11,956 nt of DNA, taken from NCBI GenBank assembly GCA_038750655.1, contig JBCDGZ010000185.1, forward strand, positions 1 to 11,956. The letters run 5' to 3'. Below the pieces are notes generated by a model. That model was given only the letters and a program-made list of their open reading frames with translations. It was not told the DNA's origin and did not search any database. Source of the DNA: JBCDGZ01 sp038750655. Its GTDB lineage: Bacteria; Bacteroidota; Bacteroidia; Chitinophagales; Saprospiraceae. Positions 1-6,385 of the stretch are shown in pieces. The position numbers and the translations under genes are program-made. Every line of letters begins with the position of its first letter. The first letter of the stretch is position 1.

Positions 1-597
1 ATGGAGGAAGGAGACGGCCGGCCCTCCCAGGGCCGGCGTCAAATGTCCTTTAAAATGGATGAAATTCGGGGAATCCAGGCCAATTACATTCGCCCACACT
101 GTACCTTCGCCATTCCTGGTCACTTCATACATCAAGCCGCCGAGTTTTGCTTCGATTATAAAATCTTCGGTTGTGGGATGAGTAAACAGAGACTTGGGCC
201 ACCACTGGCCACTTTGCTCCGTTATAGCTTGCCAGACCTTCAATTTCGGTGCTCCGATCTGGGACTCGACATCAATTTTCATCGCGCTCAAGGTAGTTGT
301 TCGTTGGTTGACGGATGATGGTATTTGACCACCAGCATGTTTAAGGTTGATCAGTTTACTGACCCACTGATCATAGGCAGTTTGTAGGGGGCTGGCATTG
401 AGGTAGTTCCACCGATATTTCCCTTCCCTTTTGATGACAATAAGATTGGCCTTTTCAAGAATTCCCAAGTGTTTCATTACAGCGTAGCGTGAGAGGTGGC
501 CGAATCGACTGCTCAGCTCTCCGGTTGTCTGCGGAGCCTGCTGGAGTACATCCAGGATGGTACGACGCGTCGGATCGGATAATGCCTTCCAAATCAT
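1..597 (-). CDS. ArsR-type HTH regulator fused to SRPBCC (AHSA1-like) domain, C-terminus cut by window edge
   Basis: I translated this by hand from the reverse strand. It is open for 199 codons and runs off the left edge without a stop. Residues 1-80 look like an ArsR/SmtB winged helix: the start MIWKALSDPTRRTILDVLQ, then a recognition-helix region containing SSRFGHLSRYAVMKHLGIL, then a wing with IKREGKYRWNYLN. From about residue 106 (MKIDVESQIGAPKLKVWQAI) an SRPBCC/AHSA1 ligand-binding fold begins, with a WWPKSLF segment. Such fusions are known in the ArsR family; they sense through the SRPBCC part rather than through metal cysteines, and none of the usual metal-binding cysteines is seen. 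The ATG at 597 is chosen because stop codons lie in frame just upstream. The palindrome and promoter immediately upstream suggest autorepression. The ligand cannot be predicted. Confidence 0.85.
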   Translation of the reverse strand, partial: MIWKALSDPTRRTILDVLQQAPQTTGELSSRFGHLSRYAVMKHLGILEKANLIVIKREGKYRWNYLNASPLQTAYDQWVSKLINLKHAGGQIPSSVNQRTTTLSAMKIDVESQIGAPKLKVWQAITEQSGQWWPKSLFTHPTTEDFIIEAKLGGLMYEVTRNGEGTVWANVIGLDSPNFIHFKGHLTPALGGPAVSFLH

Positions 598-611
598 ATT
601 GAAATCTTCTA

Positions 612-633
612 CATGTTACTAAAAAGTAACATG
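612..633. promoter_or_regulatory. Perfect palindrome, probable operator of the ArsR-SRPBCC regulator
   Basis: Arms CATGTTACT (612-620) and AGTAACATG (625-633) are exact inverse complements around AAAA, giving 9-bp arms. The site covers the predicted transcription start and lies 15 bases before the start codon of the regulator gene, the classic place for an autorepressor. A hairpin in the short leader RNA is an alternative, but there is no T-run to suggest a terminator. Confidence 0.6.
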
Positions 634-634
634 A

Positions 635-666
635 CAAATGTATTAATATTTAACCAACTCACAAAA
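635..666 (-). promoter_or_regulatory. Bacteroidota-type promoter of the ArsR-SRPBCC gene
   Basis: Read on the minus strand, a TACATTTG box (635-642) matches TAnnTTTG. It is preceded, with exactly 19 bases between, by TTTTG (662-666), which matches the TTTG -33 element. This is the textbook Bacteroidetes sigma-A spacing. The expected start point, about 7 bases further on near 628, lies inside the palindrome at 612-633. Confidence 0.7.
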
Positions 667-673
667 TCAATCC

Positions 674-685
674 GTTACTTTTTAG
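674..685. promoter_or_regulatory. Second, partial copy of the operator motif
   Basis: GTTACTTTTTAG repeats 12 of the 16 core bases of the palindrome at 615-630 as read on the minus strand (GTTACT, TTTT, AGTAAC). It lies just upstream of the -33 element of the regulator gene and towards the divergent gene at 811, so it could be a weaker second binding site acting on both directions. Confidence 0.45.
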
Positions 686-762
686 AGGGAGGAGGGGAGA
701 ATTTTTCGACGAATAGCATCGAACCCTAGATTGGTAAAGTGACTTGTCCAAACATTTACACG

Positions 763-770
763 TATATTTG
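763..770 (+). promoter_or_regulatory. TAnnTTTG-type -7 box upstream of the small gene at 811
   Basis: TATATTTG fits TAnnTTTG. A -33 element is not clear: the nearest TTG (744-746) gives a 16-base spacer, shorter than usual. Transcription from here would start near 777, leaving a leader of about 34 bases before the ATG at 811 and excluding the upstream in-frame ATG at 739. The box is framed by TTTAC (755-759) and GTAAA (770-774), which may be chance. Confidence 0.4.
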
Positions 771-810
771 TAAACGTGACATTTTTCACACACCCATTAT
801 TAAAAGATCG

Positions 811-1098
811 ATGAAATCTCTCTACGCCGTTGTAATCGCTGTGTGCCTAGCACTATTGCTCCACTTTTCCCATGAGCATTTTAGTACTACTGGCCGGACT
901 CCGCAGCCCGAGGCTATTCCCACTGAGATTCTTCCTTCTACTGTTACGCCTGCCGTATCGAGCAGCGACAGTACTTCTCCTGCCATTCCAGTCGACAGCA
1001 GTCAGCAGGAGTCGGAAGGTGGAGATTCAATTGATGATTTGTTTCGCAATTCGGGGTCCAGCCTGATCGCTCCTTATTCGGGGCAAGGGCCGAGTTAG
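811..1098 (+). CDS. Small membrane-anchored or secreted Ser/Thr/Pro-rich protein
   Basis: I do not recognise a family for this 95-residue product. Residues 1-21 form a signal peptide or anchor (MKSLYAVVIAVCLALLL, then a His-containing stretch). The rest is low-complexity, rich in Ser, Thr, Pro and acidic residues (about residues 27-75), and ends in a Gly/Ser-rich tail. No lipobox is present. The reading frame opens further upstream with an ATG at 739, but that lies before the predicted -7 box at 763-770 and would put polar sequence ahead of the hydrophobic segment, so the ATG at 811 is preferred. It is divergent from the ArsR-SRPBCC gene and converges on the yraN-like gene with only 9 bases between stop codons. 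Real coding status is likely but not certain, because it rests on the signal-like N-terminus and the promoter box. Confidence 0.5.
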   Translation: MKSLYAVVIAVCLALLLHFSHEHFSTTGRTPQPEAIPTEILPSTVTPAVSSSDSTSPAIPVDSSQQESEGGDSIDDLFRNSGSSLIAPYSGQGPS

Positions 1099-1107
1099 TC
1101 GCTGGTT

Positions 1108-1470
1108 TTACCAGGAAGGGAAGAAGGCATCTTCGAGGTGCTTAATCTGACTTTGTGGACCTTTGAGTAGTATGCTAATAATGTCGAAGCGAATTTCCCA
1201 TTGGTGATTGATCTGTTCCAAATAGGCCGCTGCTGCTGCGGCAATCCGCTGTTCTTGGGCGGCATTTAGAAAGGCCTCCGGCGGGCCGAAGGCAGCGCCG
1301 CTCCTCGTCTTCACTTCCACAAAAACAATTAACGGTCCACTCTGAGCAATAATATCTACCTCTGCACGGTGGTACCGCCAGTTACACTCCAGGATTTGAT
1401 AGCCCTTGGTGCGAAGAAAGTCCAGCGCCATCTGTTCCCCTCTTTTACCCGTTTCGAGATGCTTAGCCAT
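1108..1470 (-). CDS. yraN: YraN/UPF0102 family, endonuclease-like protein
   Basis: The 120-residue length is typical of UPF0102. The family pattern is clear: KRGEQMALDFLRTKGYQIL (residues 9-27), then N30-W-R, EVDII (37-41), and VFVEVKTR (49-56). D39, E52 and K54 correspond to the catalytic triad of the PD-(D/E)XK nuclease fold. The usual Gly before the E-V/I-D motif is Ala here (RAEVDII). A run of alanines (about residues 77-82) sits in the helix after FLNAAQEQRI. Function in the family is not settled; related proteins are often annotated as putative endonucleases, and a role in DNA processing is inference. The gene is divergent from pgi, with about 100 bases between start codons, and ends tail to tail with the small gene at 811. 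I saw no consensus promoter for it. Confidence 0.9.
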   Translation of the reverse strand: MAKHLETGKRGEQMALDFLRTKGYQILECNWRYHRAEVDIIAQSGPLIVFVEVKTRSGAAFGPPEAFLNAAQEQRIAAAAAAYLEQINHQWEIRFDIISILLKGPQSQIKHLEDAFFPSW

Positions 1471-1574
1471 AGGGCCAACAATACTATTGAATTTTAAGAG
1501 ATTATTACCAGCCCGGCCCTCTTTTTATCGCATTTTATACTTAATATTGTGGCAAAATCGAGCACCTGCGTCCT

Positions 1575-3242
1575 ATGCTGAATCAACAAAATCCTACCGA
1601 AACAGCTGCCTGGAAAGCATTGGAGCGCCACTTTGAGCAGATGAAAGAGGTCCACATGCGTCAGCTCTTTGCGGCTAACCCCCTGCGCTTCGAGCAGTTT
1701 TCATTGCAATTTGAAGAGCTGTTTGTCGATTATTCCAAGAATCGGCTGGACGGACAGACGATGGAACTGCTGATGCAATTGGCGCGTCAATGCCAGCTGC
1801 CTCAGGCCATCGAGCAGCTGTTTGATGGCCATCGAATCAACCAGACTGAAGGCCGGGCGGTGCTTCATACCGCCCTTCGCAACCACTCTGGACGCCCTGT
1901 ACTAGTAGACGGTAAAGATGTGATGCCCGGCGTGAAAGCCGTGATGGCCCAGGTCAAGGTCTTCTGCCAAAGCCTGCATTCCGGGGAATGGAAAGGCTAT
2001 ACAGGTAAAGCCATCACCGACGTGGTCAATATCGGTATCGGCGGCTCTGATTTGGGGCTGGTTATGTGCACCGAGGCCCTCAAGCCCTACTGGCATCCCA
2101 CTGTCCGCCCCCACTATGTCTCCAATGTCGATGCGACCCATATCGCTGAGGCCCTGCGCGGCCTTTCTCCCGAAACCACCCTCTTTATCATCGCCTCCAA
2201 ATCCTTCACCACTCAGGAAACCATGACCAATGCTTTCACGGCCCGGAAGTGGTTCTTGAAATCAGCGGGCGATGAGCGCCACATCGAGCAGCACTTCGTG
2301 GCCGTCTCGACCAATGCGCAGGGCGTTGCTGATTTTGGGATCAGCGATGAGAACCGTTTTGAATTCTGGGATTGGGTTGGCGGCCGCTTTTCCTTGTCGT
2401 CGGCCATTGGGCTGGTGATTGCCTCTGCGGTGGGCTTTGAGCGCTTTGAGGAATTGCAAGAGGGGCTGCACAGCATGGATGAGCATTTCCGTACCGCCGA
2501 GCTAGAACGGAATCTGTCGGTGATTTTGGCGATGATCGGTATTTGGTACGTCAATTTCTTTGGGGCAGAAACAGAGGCGATACTGCCTTACGATCAGTAC
2601 CTGCATCGTTTTTCTGATCATTTTCAGCAGGTCAACATGGAGAGCAATGGCAAAGGCATCGACCGCTCCGGTCGGGCCATCGATTATGCCTCTGGGCCGG
2701 TGATTTGGGGTAAGCCGGGGACCAACGGTCAGCATGCTTTTTACCAGCTGATCCATCAGGGTACTCGCCTAGTGCCCTGTGATTTCATTGCTCCAGTGAT
2801 CAATCATAACCCTATTGGTGATCACCACAATATTCTGATGTCCAATTTCTTTGCACAGCCAGAGGCGCTGATGAAGGGAAGGAGCAAAGAGGAGGTGGTG
2901 GCCAGCCTTCGGGCCTCCGGCCACAGCGAAGAAGAAATCGCCTTTCTTACCCCCTTTAAAGTCTTTGAGGGCAATCGTCCTACTAACTCCATTTTGATCC
3001 GTCAATTGACCCCTTATACCTTGGGGCAACTGATTGCCTTGTATGAGCATAAGATTTTTGTGCAAGGAGTGATCTGGAACATCTTCAGCTTTGATCAATG
3101 GGGGGTACAGCTGGGTAAAAAGTTAGCAAAGAAAATTCTGCCTGAATTGGAAGGCGATGCGCTGGTCGATCAGCACGATTCGTCCACCAATGGGCTGATT
3201 AATTGGTATAAACAAATGCGTGTAACTCTAAAGAACTCTTAG
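1575..3242 (+). CDS. pgi: Glucose-6-phosphate isomerase
   Basis: This cytosolic enzyme interconverts glucose 6-phosphate and fructose 6-phosphate in glycolysis and gluconeogenesis. The 555-residue length fits the long bacterial/eukaryotic Pgi type. Conserved sites are intact: GIGGSDLG (154-161) and SKSFTTQET (208-216) of the sugar-phosphate isomerase fold, the signature VGGRFSLSSAIGL (268-280), catalytic E356 within MESNGKG, H387 within GQHAFYQLIHQGT, and K515 within DQWGVQLGKKLAKK. No frameshift or missing residue is seen. The ATG at 1575 gives the normal N-terminus. A weak -7-like TAATATTG (1542-1549) precedes it, without a clear -33 element. It is the first gene of a two-gene operon with a second, unrelated phosphoglucose isomerase 2 bases downstream. 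Confidence 0.97.
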   Translation: MLNQQNPTETAAWKALERHFEQMKEVHMRQLFAANPLRFEQFSLQFEELFVDYSKNRLDGQTMELLMQLARQCQLPQAIEQLFDGHRINQTEGRAVLHTALRNHSGRPVLVDGKDVMPGVKAVMAQVKVFCQSLHSGEWKGYTGKAITDVVNIGIGGSDLGLVMCTEALKPYWHPTVRPHYVSNVDATHIAEALRGLSPETTLFIIASKSFTTQETMTNAFTARKWFLKSAGDERHIEQHFVAVSTNAQGVADFGISDENRFEFWDWVGGRFSLSSAIGLVIASAVGFERFEELQEGLHSMDEHFRTAELERNLSVILAMIGIWYVNFFGAETEAILPYDQYLHRFSDHFQQVNMESNGKGIDRSGRAIDYASGPVIWGKPGTNGQHAFYQLIHQGTRLVPCDFIAPVINHNPIGDHHNILMSNFFAQPEALMKGRSKEEVVASLRASGHSEEEIAFLTPFKVFEGNRPTNSILIRQLTPYTLGQLIALYEHKIFVQGVIWNIFSFDQWGVQLGKKLAKKILPELEGDALVDQHDSSTNGLINWYKQMRVTLKNS

Positions 3243-3244
3243 GT

Positions 3245-4240
3245 ATGACAACAATGGATCAACTCATTCAAGATTTCCCTAACCAACTGGTTAAAGCCCT
3301 GGAGATTGGCCGCAATGCGCAGATCAGCCCTGGCCAGGAAGATATTCACCATGTTTTTGTGGCCGGTATGGGCGGCTCGGGCATTGGTGCCAATTTTGTG
3401 GCCGCTTTCATTAAGGAAGAGTGCAAGGTTCCTTATTTGATTGGAAAAGACTATGAAATTCCCTCCTACATTGGGAAAAATACCCTGGCCATTGCTTCTT
3501 CCTACTCTGGCAACACCGAAGAGACGCTGATCGCCTTCGAGCAAGCGCTGGCGCGTGGCGCGCGCGGTATCGTCATCGCCTCCGGCGGCCAACTCATCGA
3601 AAAAGCTAAGGAGCTGGGACTGGATTACATCCTACTGCCCGGCGGCTCCCCTTCGCCCCGGGCCTGCCTGGGCTACAGCCTGGTACAGCAGCTCTTCGTA
3701 CTCCAGAAAACAGGGCTCATCTCAGAGCGAGCTACCCAAGAGGTAGAAAAGTCCATCCAGCTGCTGCAAGCCGAGCAAGAAGACATCAAGCAGCGGGCCG
3801 AGCAGATCGCTGGATTCTTGCAAGATAAGCTCCCCGTTATTTATACCACTGGCCGAATGGAGCCCGTTGCCGTCCGCTTCCGCCAACAAGTCAACGAGAA
3901 TGCCAAGATGCTCTGCTGGCACCACGTTGTCCCCGAAATGAACCACAACGAGCTGGTCGGCTGGCGCACCGAAGACAATCGACTCGCCGTCCTCTACTTC
4001 CGCAATCGCGACGACTACGCCCGCAACGGCGTCCGCATCGACATCAATAAGGAAATTATTGGCAATTACACTTCCACCATCATCGAACTCTACTCCAAGG
4101 GCGACTCCCTAATCGAGCGCAGCCTCTACTTCGTTCATCTGGGCGACTGGATTTCTGTTTACCTAGCGGCTCTACGCGGCGTAGATGCTATTGAGATCAA
4201 GGTGATCGATTATTTGAAATCGGAGTTAGCGAAGGTTTAG
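3245..4240 (+). CDS. Bifunctional phosphoglucose/phosphomannose isomerase (SIS type)
   Basis: Family knowledge: the archaeal-type bifunctional enzyme isomerises both glucose 6-phosphate and mannose 6-phosphate to fructose 6-phosphate, linking glycolysis to mannose and GDP-sugar supply. The 331 residues contain two SIS domains. Visible motifs are GMGGSGIGA (41-49), SSYSGNTEET (85-94, sugar-phosphate binding), PRACLGY (138-144), QVNENAKM (215-222) and MNHNELVGW (232-240). E218 and H234 are 16 residues apart, the spacing I recall for the catalytic Glu and His of the Pyrobaculum enzyme, and the C-terminal K319 fits the catalytic lysine. The gene starts 2 bases after pgi, implying translational coupling; a second in-frame ATG at 3254 is possible. 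Substrate preference cannot be read from sequence, and a mainly phosphomannose role beside pgi is my inference. Confidence 0.9.
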   Translation: MTTMDQLIQDFPNQLVKALEIGRNAQISPGQEDIHHVFVAGMGGSGIGANFVAAFIKEECKVPYLIGKDYEIPSYIGKNTLAIASSYSGNTEETLIAFEQALARGARGIVIASGGQLIEKAKELGLDYILLPGGSPSPRACLGYSLVQQLFVLQKTGLISERATQEVEKSIQLLQAEQEDIKQRAEQIAGFLQDKLPVIYTTGRMEPVAVRFRQQVNENAKMLCWHHVVPEMNHNELVGWRTEDNRLAVLYFRNRDDYARNGVRIDINKEIIGNYTSTIIELYSKGDSLIERSLYFVHLGDWISVYLAALRGVDAIEIKVIDYLKSELAKV

Positions 4241-4261
4241 GCGCCTTTGGCGCCGGGGGTG

Positions 4262-4296
4262 GACGGTAGACGGTAGACGGTAAACGGTAAAAAGTA
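4262..4296 (+). repeat. Heptanucleotide tandem repeat, GACGGTA x3 plus two decayed units
   Basis: Successive units are GACGGTA, GACGGTA, GACGGTA, AACGGTA and AAAAGTA, an exact 7-base period that loses identity towards the right. It forms the left arm of the mirrored structure. Confidence 0.8.
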
Positions 4297-4329
4297 GTAG
4301 TTCGTAGTGATTCACGTTCTTCACATTCG

Positions 4330-4352
4330 CCGTCTACCGTCCACCGTCTACC
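4330..4352 (-). repeat. Heptanucleotide tandem repeat in inverted orientation
   Basis: On the plus strand the units are CCGTCTA, CCGTCCA, CCGTCTA and CC, the complement of the GACGGTA-type units at 4262-4296 with the same 7-base period. A further related CCACCGTCCC lies at 4370-4379. Confidence 0.8.
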
Positions 4353-4384
4353 AAAGCACCAAAGGTGCCCCACCGTCCCAAGCG

Positions 4385-5191
4385 CTATTCCTTTCTCACA
4401 TAAATATCCCCATGATAATTTTTGATCATAATCTCGGGCCCACCGCCGTTGATGGTCCCCTTGATCCATTCGTCAATTTTAACTTTGTAAGTACCGTTGC
4501 CCTTTTCCGTCAAGGTTTTTGGCGCTGTTTTGTCGATAGCGACATCAAAACCTGTATAGATATTACCTTGATCTGATTTGAGGCGAAGGTCCGCTTTGGT
4601 GGAGCTGGGTAGGCTGATGTCCACCTTACCATTATAGGTCGAAAAGGCCAGCGGTGCTTCGGGATCGACGCGATCAAAGGTAGCGACGATGGGGCCATTG
4701 TAGGTATTGGCCACCATGGAGCCAGAGATGCGCATAGCATCGATTTTGCCATTATAACTTTCCGCTTCGATCACCCCATCGACATTTTCTATGTAGATAT
4801 TACCATCGTTATAGGTATAGAGCTTGAGGTCAAAATTGCGGGGGATTTCAACATTGATGATGGTGCCGCTGTTCCAAGAATCCGAGCGGACTTCGACGTG
4901 ATTATTGTTTTCTGATATTTCGAGATCAAGGCTTCCCCCGGACAGCTTTTTAAGTCCATCCCCCTGATCGTGAACGCCCGGCTGCACCTTATTCATTTGC
5001 TCGTAGCGCACCAACACATCTGATCGGTCGCTGCCCTTAATGGTAATGGGACCTTTGTGGAGGACGACTTCCAGCATCCCGCGGCTACCCGTTTTACTTA
5101 GAGGAATAGTAAGGCTTTCGCTTTGACCGAAGGCCAGCTGGCCGCTGCAGGCCAAGAGAAGAAGAATTATGATTGATTGTAATTGTTGCAT
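4385..5191 (-). CDS. Exported DUF4097-type (putative adhesin fold) protein, second of a pair
   Basis: The 268-residue product starts with a signal sequence (MQQLQSIIILLLLACSG, through AFGQ at 20-23). Cleavage near residue 23 by signal peptidase I is likely; LLAC at 12-15 is a poor lipobox but lipidation cannot be excluded. The body has repeated N-G or D-G turns typical of DUF4097 beta-helix proteins: YNDGNI (127-132), YNGKI (146), YNGPI (164), YNGKV (186), DQGNI (207) and YHGDI (259). The reading frame stays open 408 bases further upstream, but that part overlaps the preceding gene in another frame and lacks protein character, so the ATG at 5191 is chosen. It lies 22 bases after its paralogue. 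The biochemical role of DUF4097 proteins is unknown; LiaG of Bacillus is a relative in an envelope-stress operon. Confidence 0.85.
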   Translation of the reverse strand: MQQLQSIIILLLLACSGQLAFGQSESLTIPLSKTGSRGMLEVVLHKGPITIKGSDRSDVLVRYEQMNKVQPGVHDQGDGLKKLSGGSLDLEISENNNHVEVRSDSWNSGTIINVEIPRNFDLKLYTYNDGNIYIENVDGVIEAESYNGKIDAMRISGSMVANTYNGPIVATFDRVDPEAPLAFSTYNGKVDISLPSSTKADLRLKSDQGNIYTGFDVAIDKTAPKTLTEKGNGTYKVKIDEWIKGTINGGGPEIMIKNYHGDIYVRKE

Positions 5192-5213
5192 GACTGATAA
5201 GTTGAAAAGTGAT

Positions 5214-6092
5214 TTAATTTTCCCGAACATAAACATTACCATTGAAGGTTTCGAAGTCCAGGGGGACGGTACCGTCGCGTACTTGCATGGCCGATTCTCC
5301 GCCGATTTTATAGTTAATCCCCTTGCCCTTTCTGCTTTCCTCCTTCTTAACTTTAGTTGGTAAAACACTAAGTTCAGGGAGATTGGTAAAAAATTCACCA
5401 TTAAAACTTTTGAACGACAACTGTGCGTCCAATCCTTTTTTGTAGTAGGCATTGATGTCCCCGTTGAGGGTATAATAGCTAGAGGCCGAGCTGGGGTTAT
5501 TGGTGTAGGTAACATCCAGGTCACCATTGATGGTATGAGCCTTGGTTGCTCCTGCAATGTTTTCCAGCTTGATGGCTCCGTTGATATTATTGACATCAAT
5601 GGGGCCTACTACATTCTTGACTACAATATCACCGTCGTTAATAGTTGACAATTGAATCTTTATGGCTTTGGGGACTTTGAGAACAAAGTCAAATTTATAA
5701 TAATACTGGGGCCGCCACTGGCAATTGTTCCAACCGCTTCTTACCCATACCTGGCCGTTGTCCCCGAAGTGGAGCGGCTGGTTGCTGCTGCAAGGCGTTT
5801 TCATATAAAGATACAAGACATTATTTTCTTCGATAACACCAAGCGATACTTCTTCCTTTGCTTCTGCTAGTTGCTTGTCCGATTTGGCATCCAGGGTCTT
5901 GCGGAGCTCTAATTGGACGTCTTGCCCCTCATGGCCTTCCACTTCGATATGACCAGTAATGTTGGCGACGACGACCTTGGCCTGACTGATCGCTCCTGGT
6001 AATTTAAAACTTTTGTGGATGTTCTCATCATGCCGCTGCGCACAGGCCGAGAGACTGATGAGTAATAAAAGTAAACTTGTACAACACTTCAT
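5214..6092 (-). CDS. DUF4097-type lipoprotein, first of a pair
   Basis: The 292 residues begin with a lipoprotein signal: a hydrophobic stretch ending in the lipobox LSAC (14-17), giving lipidation at C17 and attachment to an envelope membrane. The body shows regular turns of the DUF4097 beta-helix: INDGDI (151-156), INGAI (170-174), INGDL (188-192), LNGDI (209-213), FNGEF (230-234) and FNGNV (283-287), about 18-21 residues apart in the centre. Two cysteines (C101, C124) in an aromatic-rich insert, with W116, W121, W126 and YYY 130-132, could form a disulphide and a surface loop; the paralogue lacks this insert. The ends of the two proteins match (FNGNVYVREN against YHGDIYVRKE), which supports tandem duplication. 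The ECF sigma factor upstream may control the pair; this is inferred from position only. Confidence 0.88.
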   Translation of the reverse strand: MKCCTSLLLLLISLSACAQRHDENIHKSFKLPGAISQAKVVVANITGHIEVEGHEGQDVQLELRKTLDAKSDKQLAEAKEEVSLGVIEENNVLYLYMKTPCSSNQPLHFGDNGQVWVRSGWNNCQWRPQYYYKFDFVLKVPKAIKIQLSTINDGDIVVKNVVGPIDVNNINGAIKLENIAGATKAHTINGDLDVTYTNNPSSASSYYTLNGDINAYYKKGLDAQLSFKSFNGEFFTNLPELSVLPTKVKKEESRKGKGINYKIGGESAMQVRDGTVPLDFETFNGNVYVREN

Positions 6093-6212
6093 TGTTCGTG
6101 ATTTTTAACTGTTAAATAATGAGTGAAAATCAGAACGTTCCCTTATTGATGATTTTATGATTTGGCTTTGACTAATGCTCTTTTGGAATGGATCGCTTTA
6201 GCACCAGCAGCT

Positions 6213-6332
6213 GGGGGAGTAGACGGGCTATCCTGAAAACGGCTGTGCAGAAAGCATTTGTTGCGTAGGGATAGCTAATCGTGTAGGGATGAAGAGTCGG
6301 CAGAAGAAAGGGCCCACTCAACCACCACCGCC
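6213..6332. repeat. Dispersed intergenic element, copy A
   Basis: It shares four ordered blocks with 11614-11739: GGGGGAGTAGAC (6213-6224), AAAGCATTTG (6251-6260), GGGCCCAC (6310-6317) and CCACCGCC (6325-6332). Block offsets are 38, 97 and 112 here against 49, 99 and 118 in copy B. From GGGCCCAC to CCACCGCC the copies align at 19 of 23 bases with one 4-base gap. The left part is G-rich and the right part C-rich, so the RNA could fold back. Copy limits are only those of the visible blocks. Confidence 0.6.
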
Positions 6333-6347
6333 GGCCGCCTACTTTCG

Positions 6348-6385
6348 CTACAGGTACAGCAATCCCATACATGCTGTACCTGTAG
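6348..6385. repeat. Perfect 14-bp inverted repeat (hairpin)
   Basis: CTACAGGTACAGCA (6348-6361) and TGCTGTACCTGTAG (6372-6385) are exact inverse complements around a 10-base loop. It lies 15 bases after the last conserved block of element copy A. No T-run follows on either strand, so it is not a standard intrinsic terminator. It could be part of the structured element or a dyad operator. Confidence 0.8.

Larger units (their letters stand above)
4240..4380. repeat. Composite mirrored intergenic repeat after the isomerase operon
   Basis: The whole 144-base gap between two convergent operons is repeat-like. The left half is a palindrome GGCGCC-TTT-GGCGCC (4240-4254, overlapping the stop codon of the isomerase) followed by 7-bp repeats. 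The right half is the inverse: 7-bp repeats in complement, then GCACC-AAA-GGTGC (4356-4368). A loop of about 40 bases separates them. The transcript could fold into a long hairpin, so it may act as a bidirectional terminator, or it may be a dispersed repeat family member. No T-run follows. Confidence 0.65.

Noticed and set aside
455..637. 60-codon minus-strand frame near the ArsR gene
   Set aside because: It is a shifted frame over the start of the ArsR-SRPBCC gene, whose own frame has clear homology.
1102..1114. CTGG-TTTTA-CCAG as a terminator between the convergent small gene and yraN
   Set aside because: A 4-bp stem is too short and overlaps the yraN stop codon; it is likely chance.
4240..4254. 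GGCGCC-TTT-GGCGCC as a simple intrinsic terminator of the isomerase operon
   Set aside because: There is no T-run after it and it belongs to a larger mirrored repeat, so a plain terminator call is not justified.
5192..5599. Open frame extending the second DUF4097 gene upstream by 136 codons
   Set aside because: It lies inside the first DUF4097 gene in another frame, has no signal-peptide or domain character, and a good signal peptide begins at the ATG at 5191.
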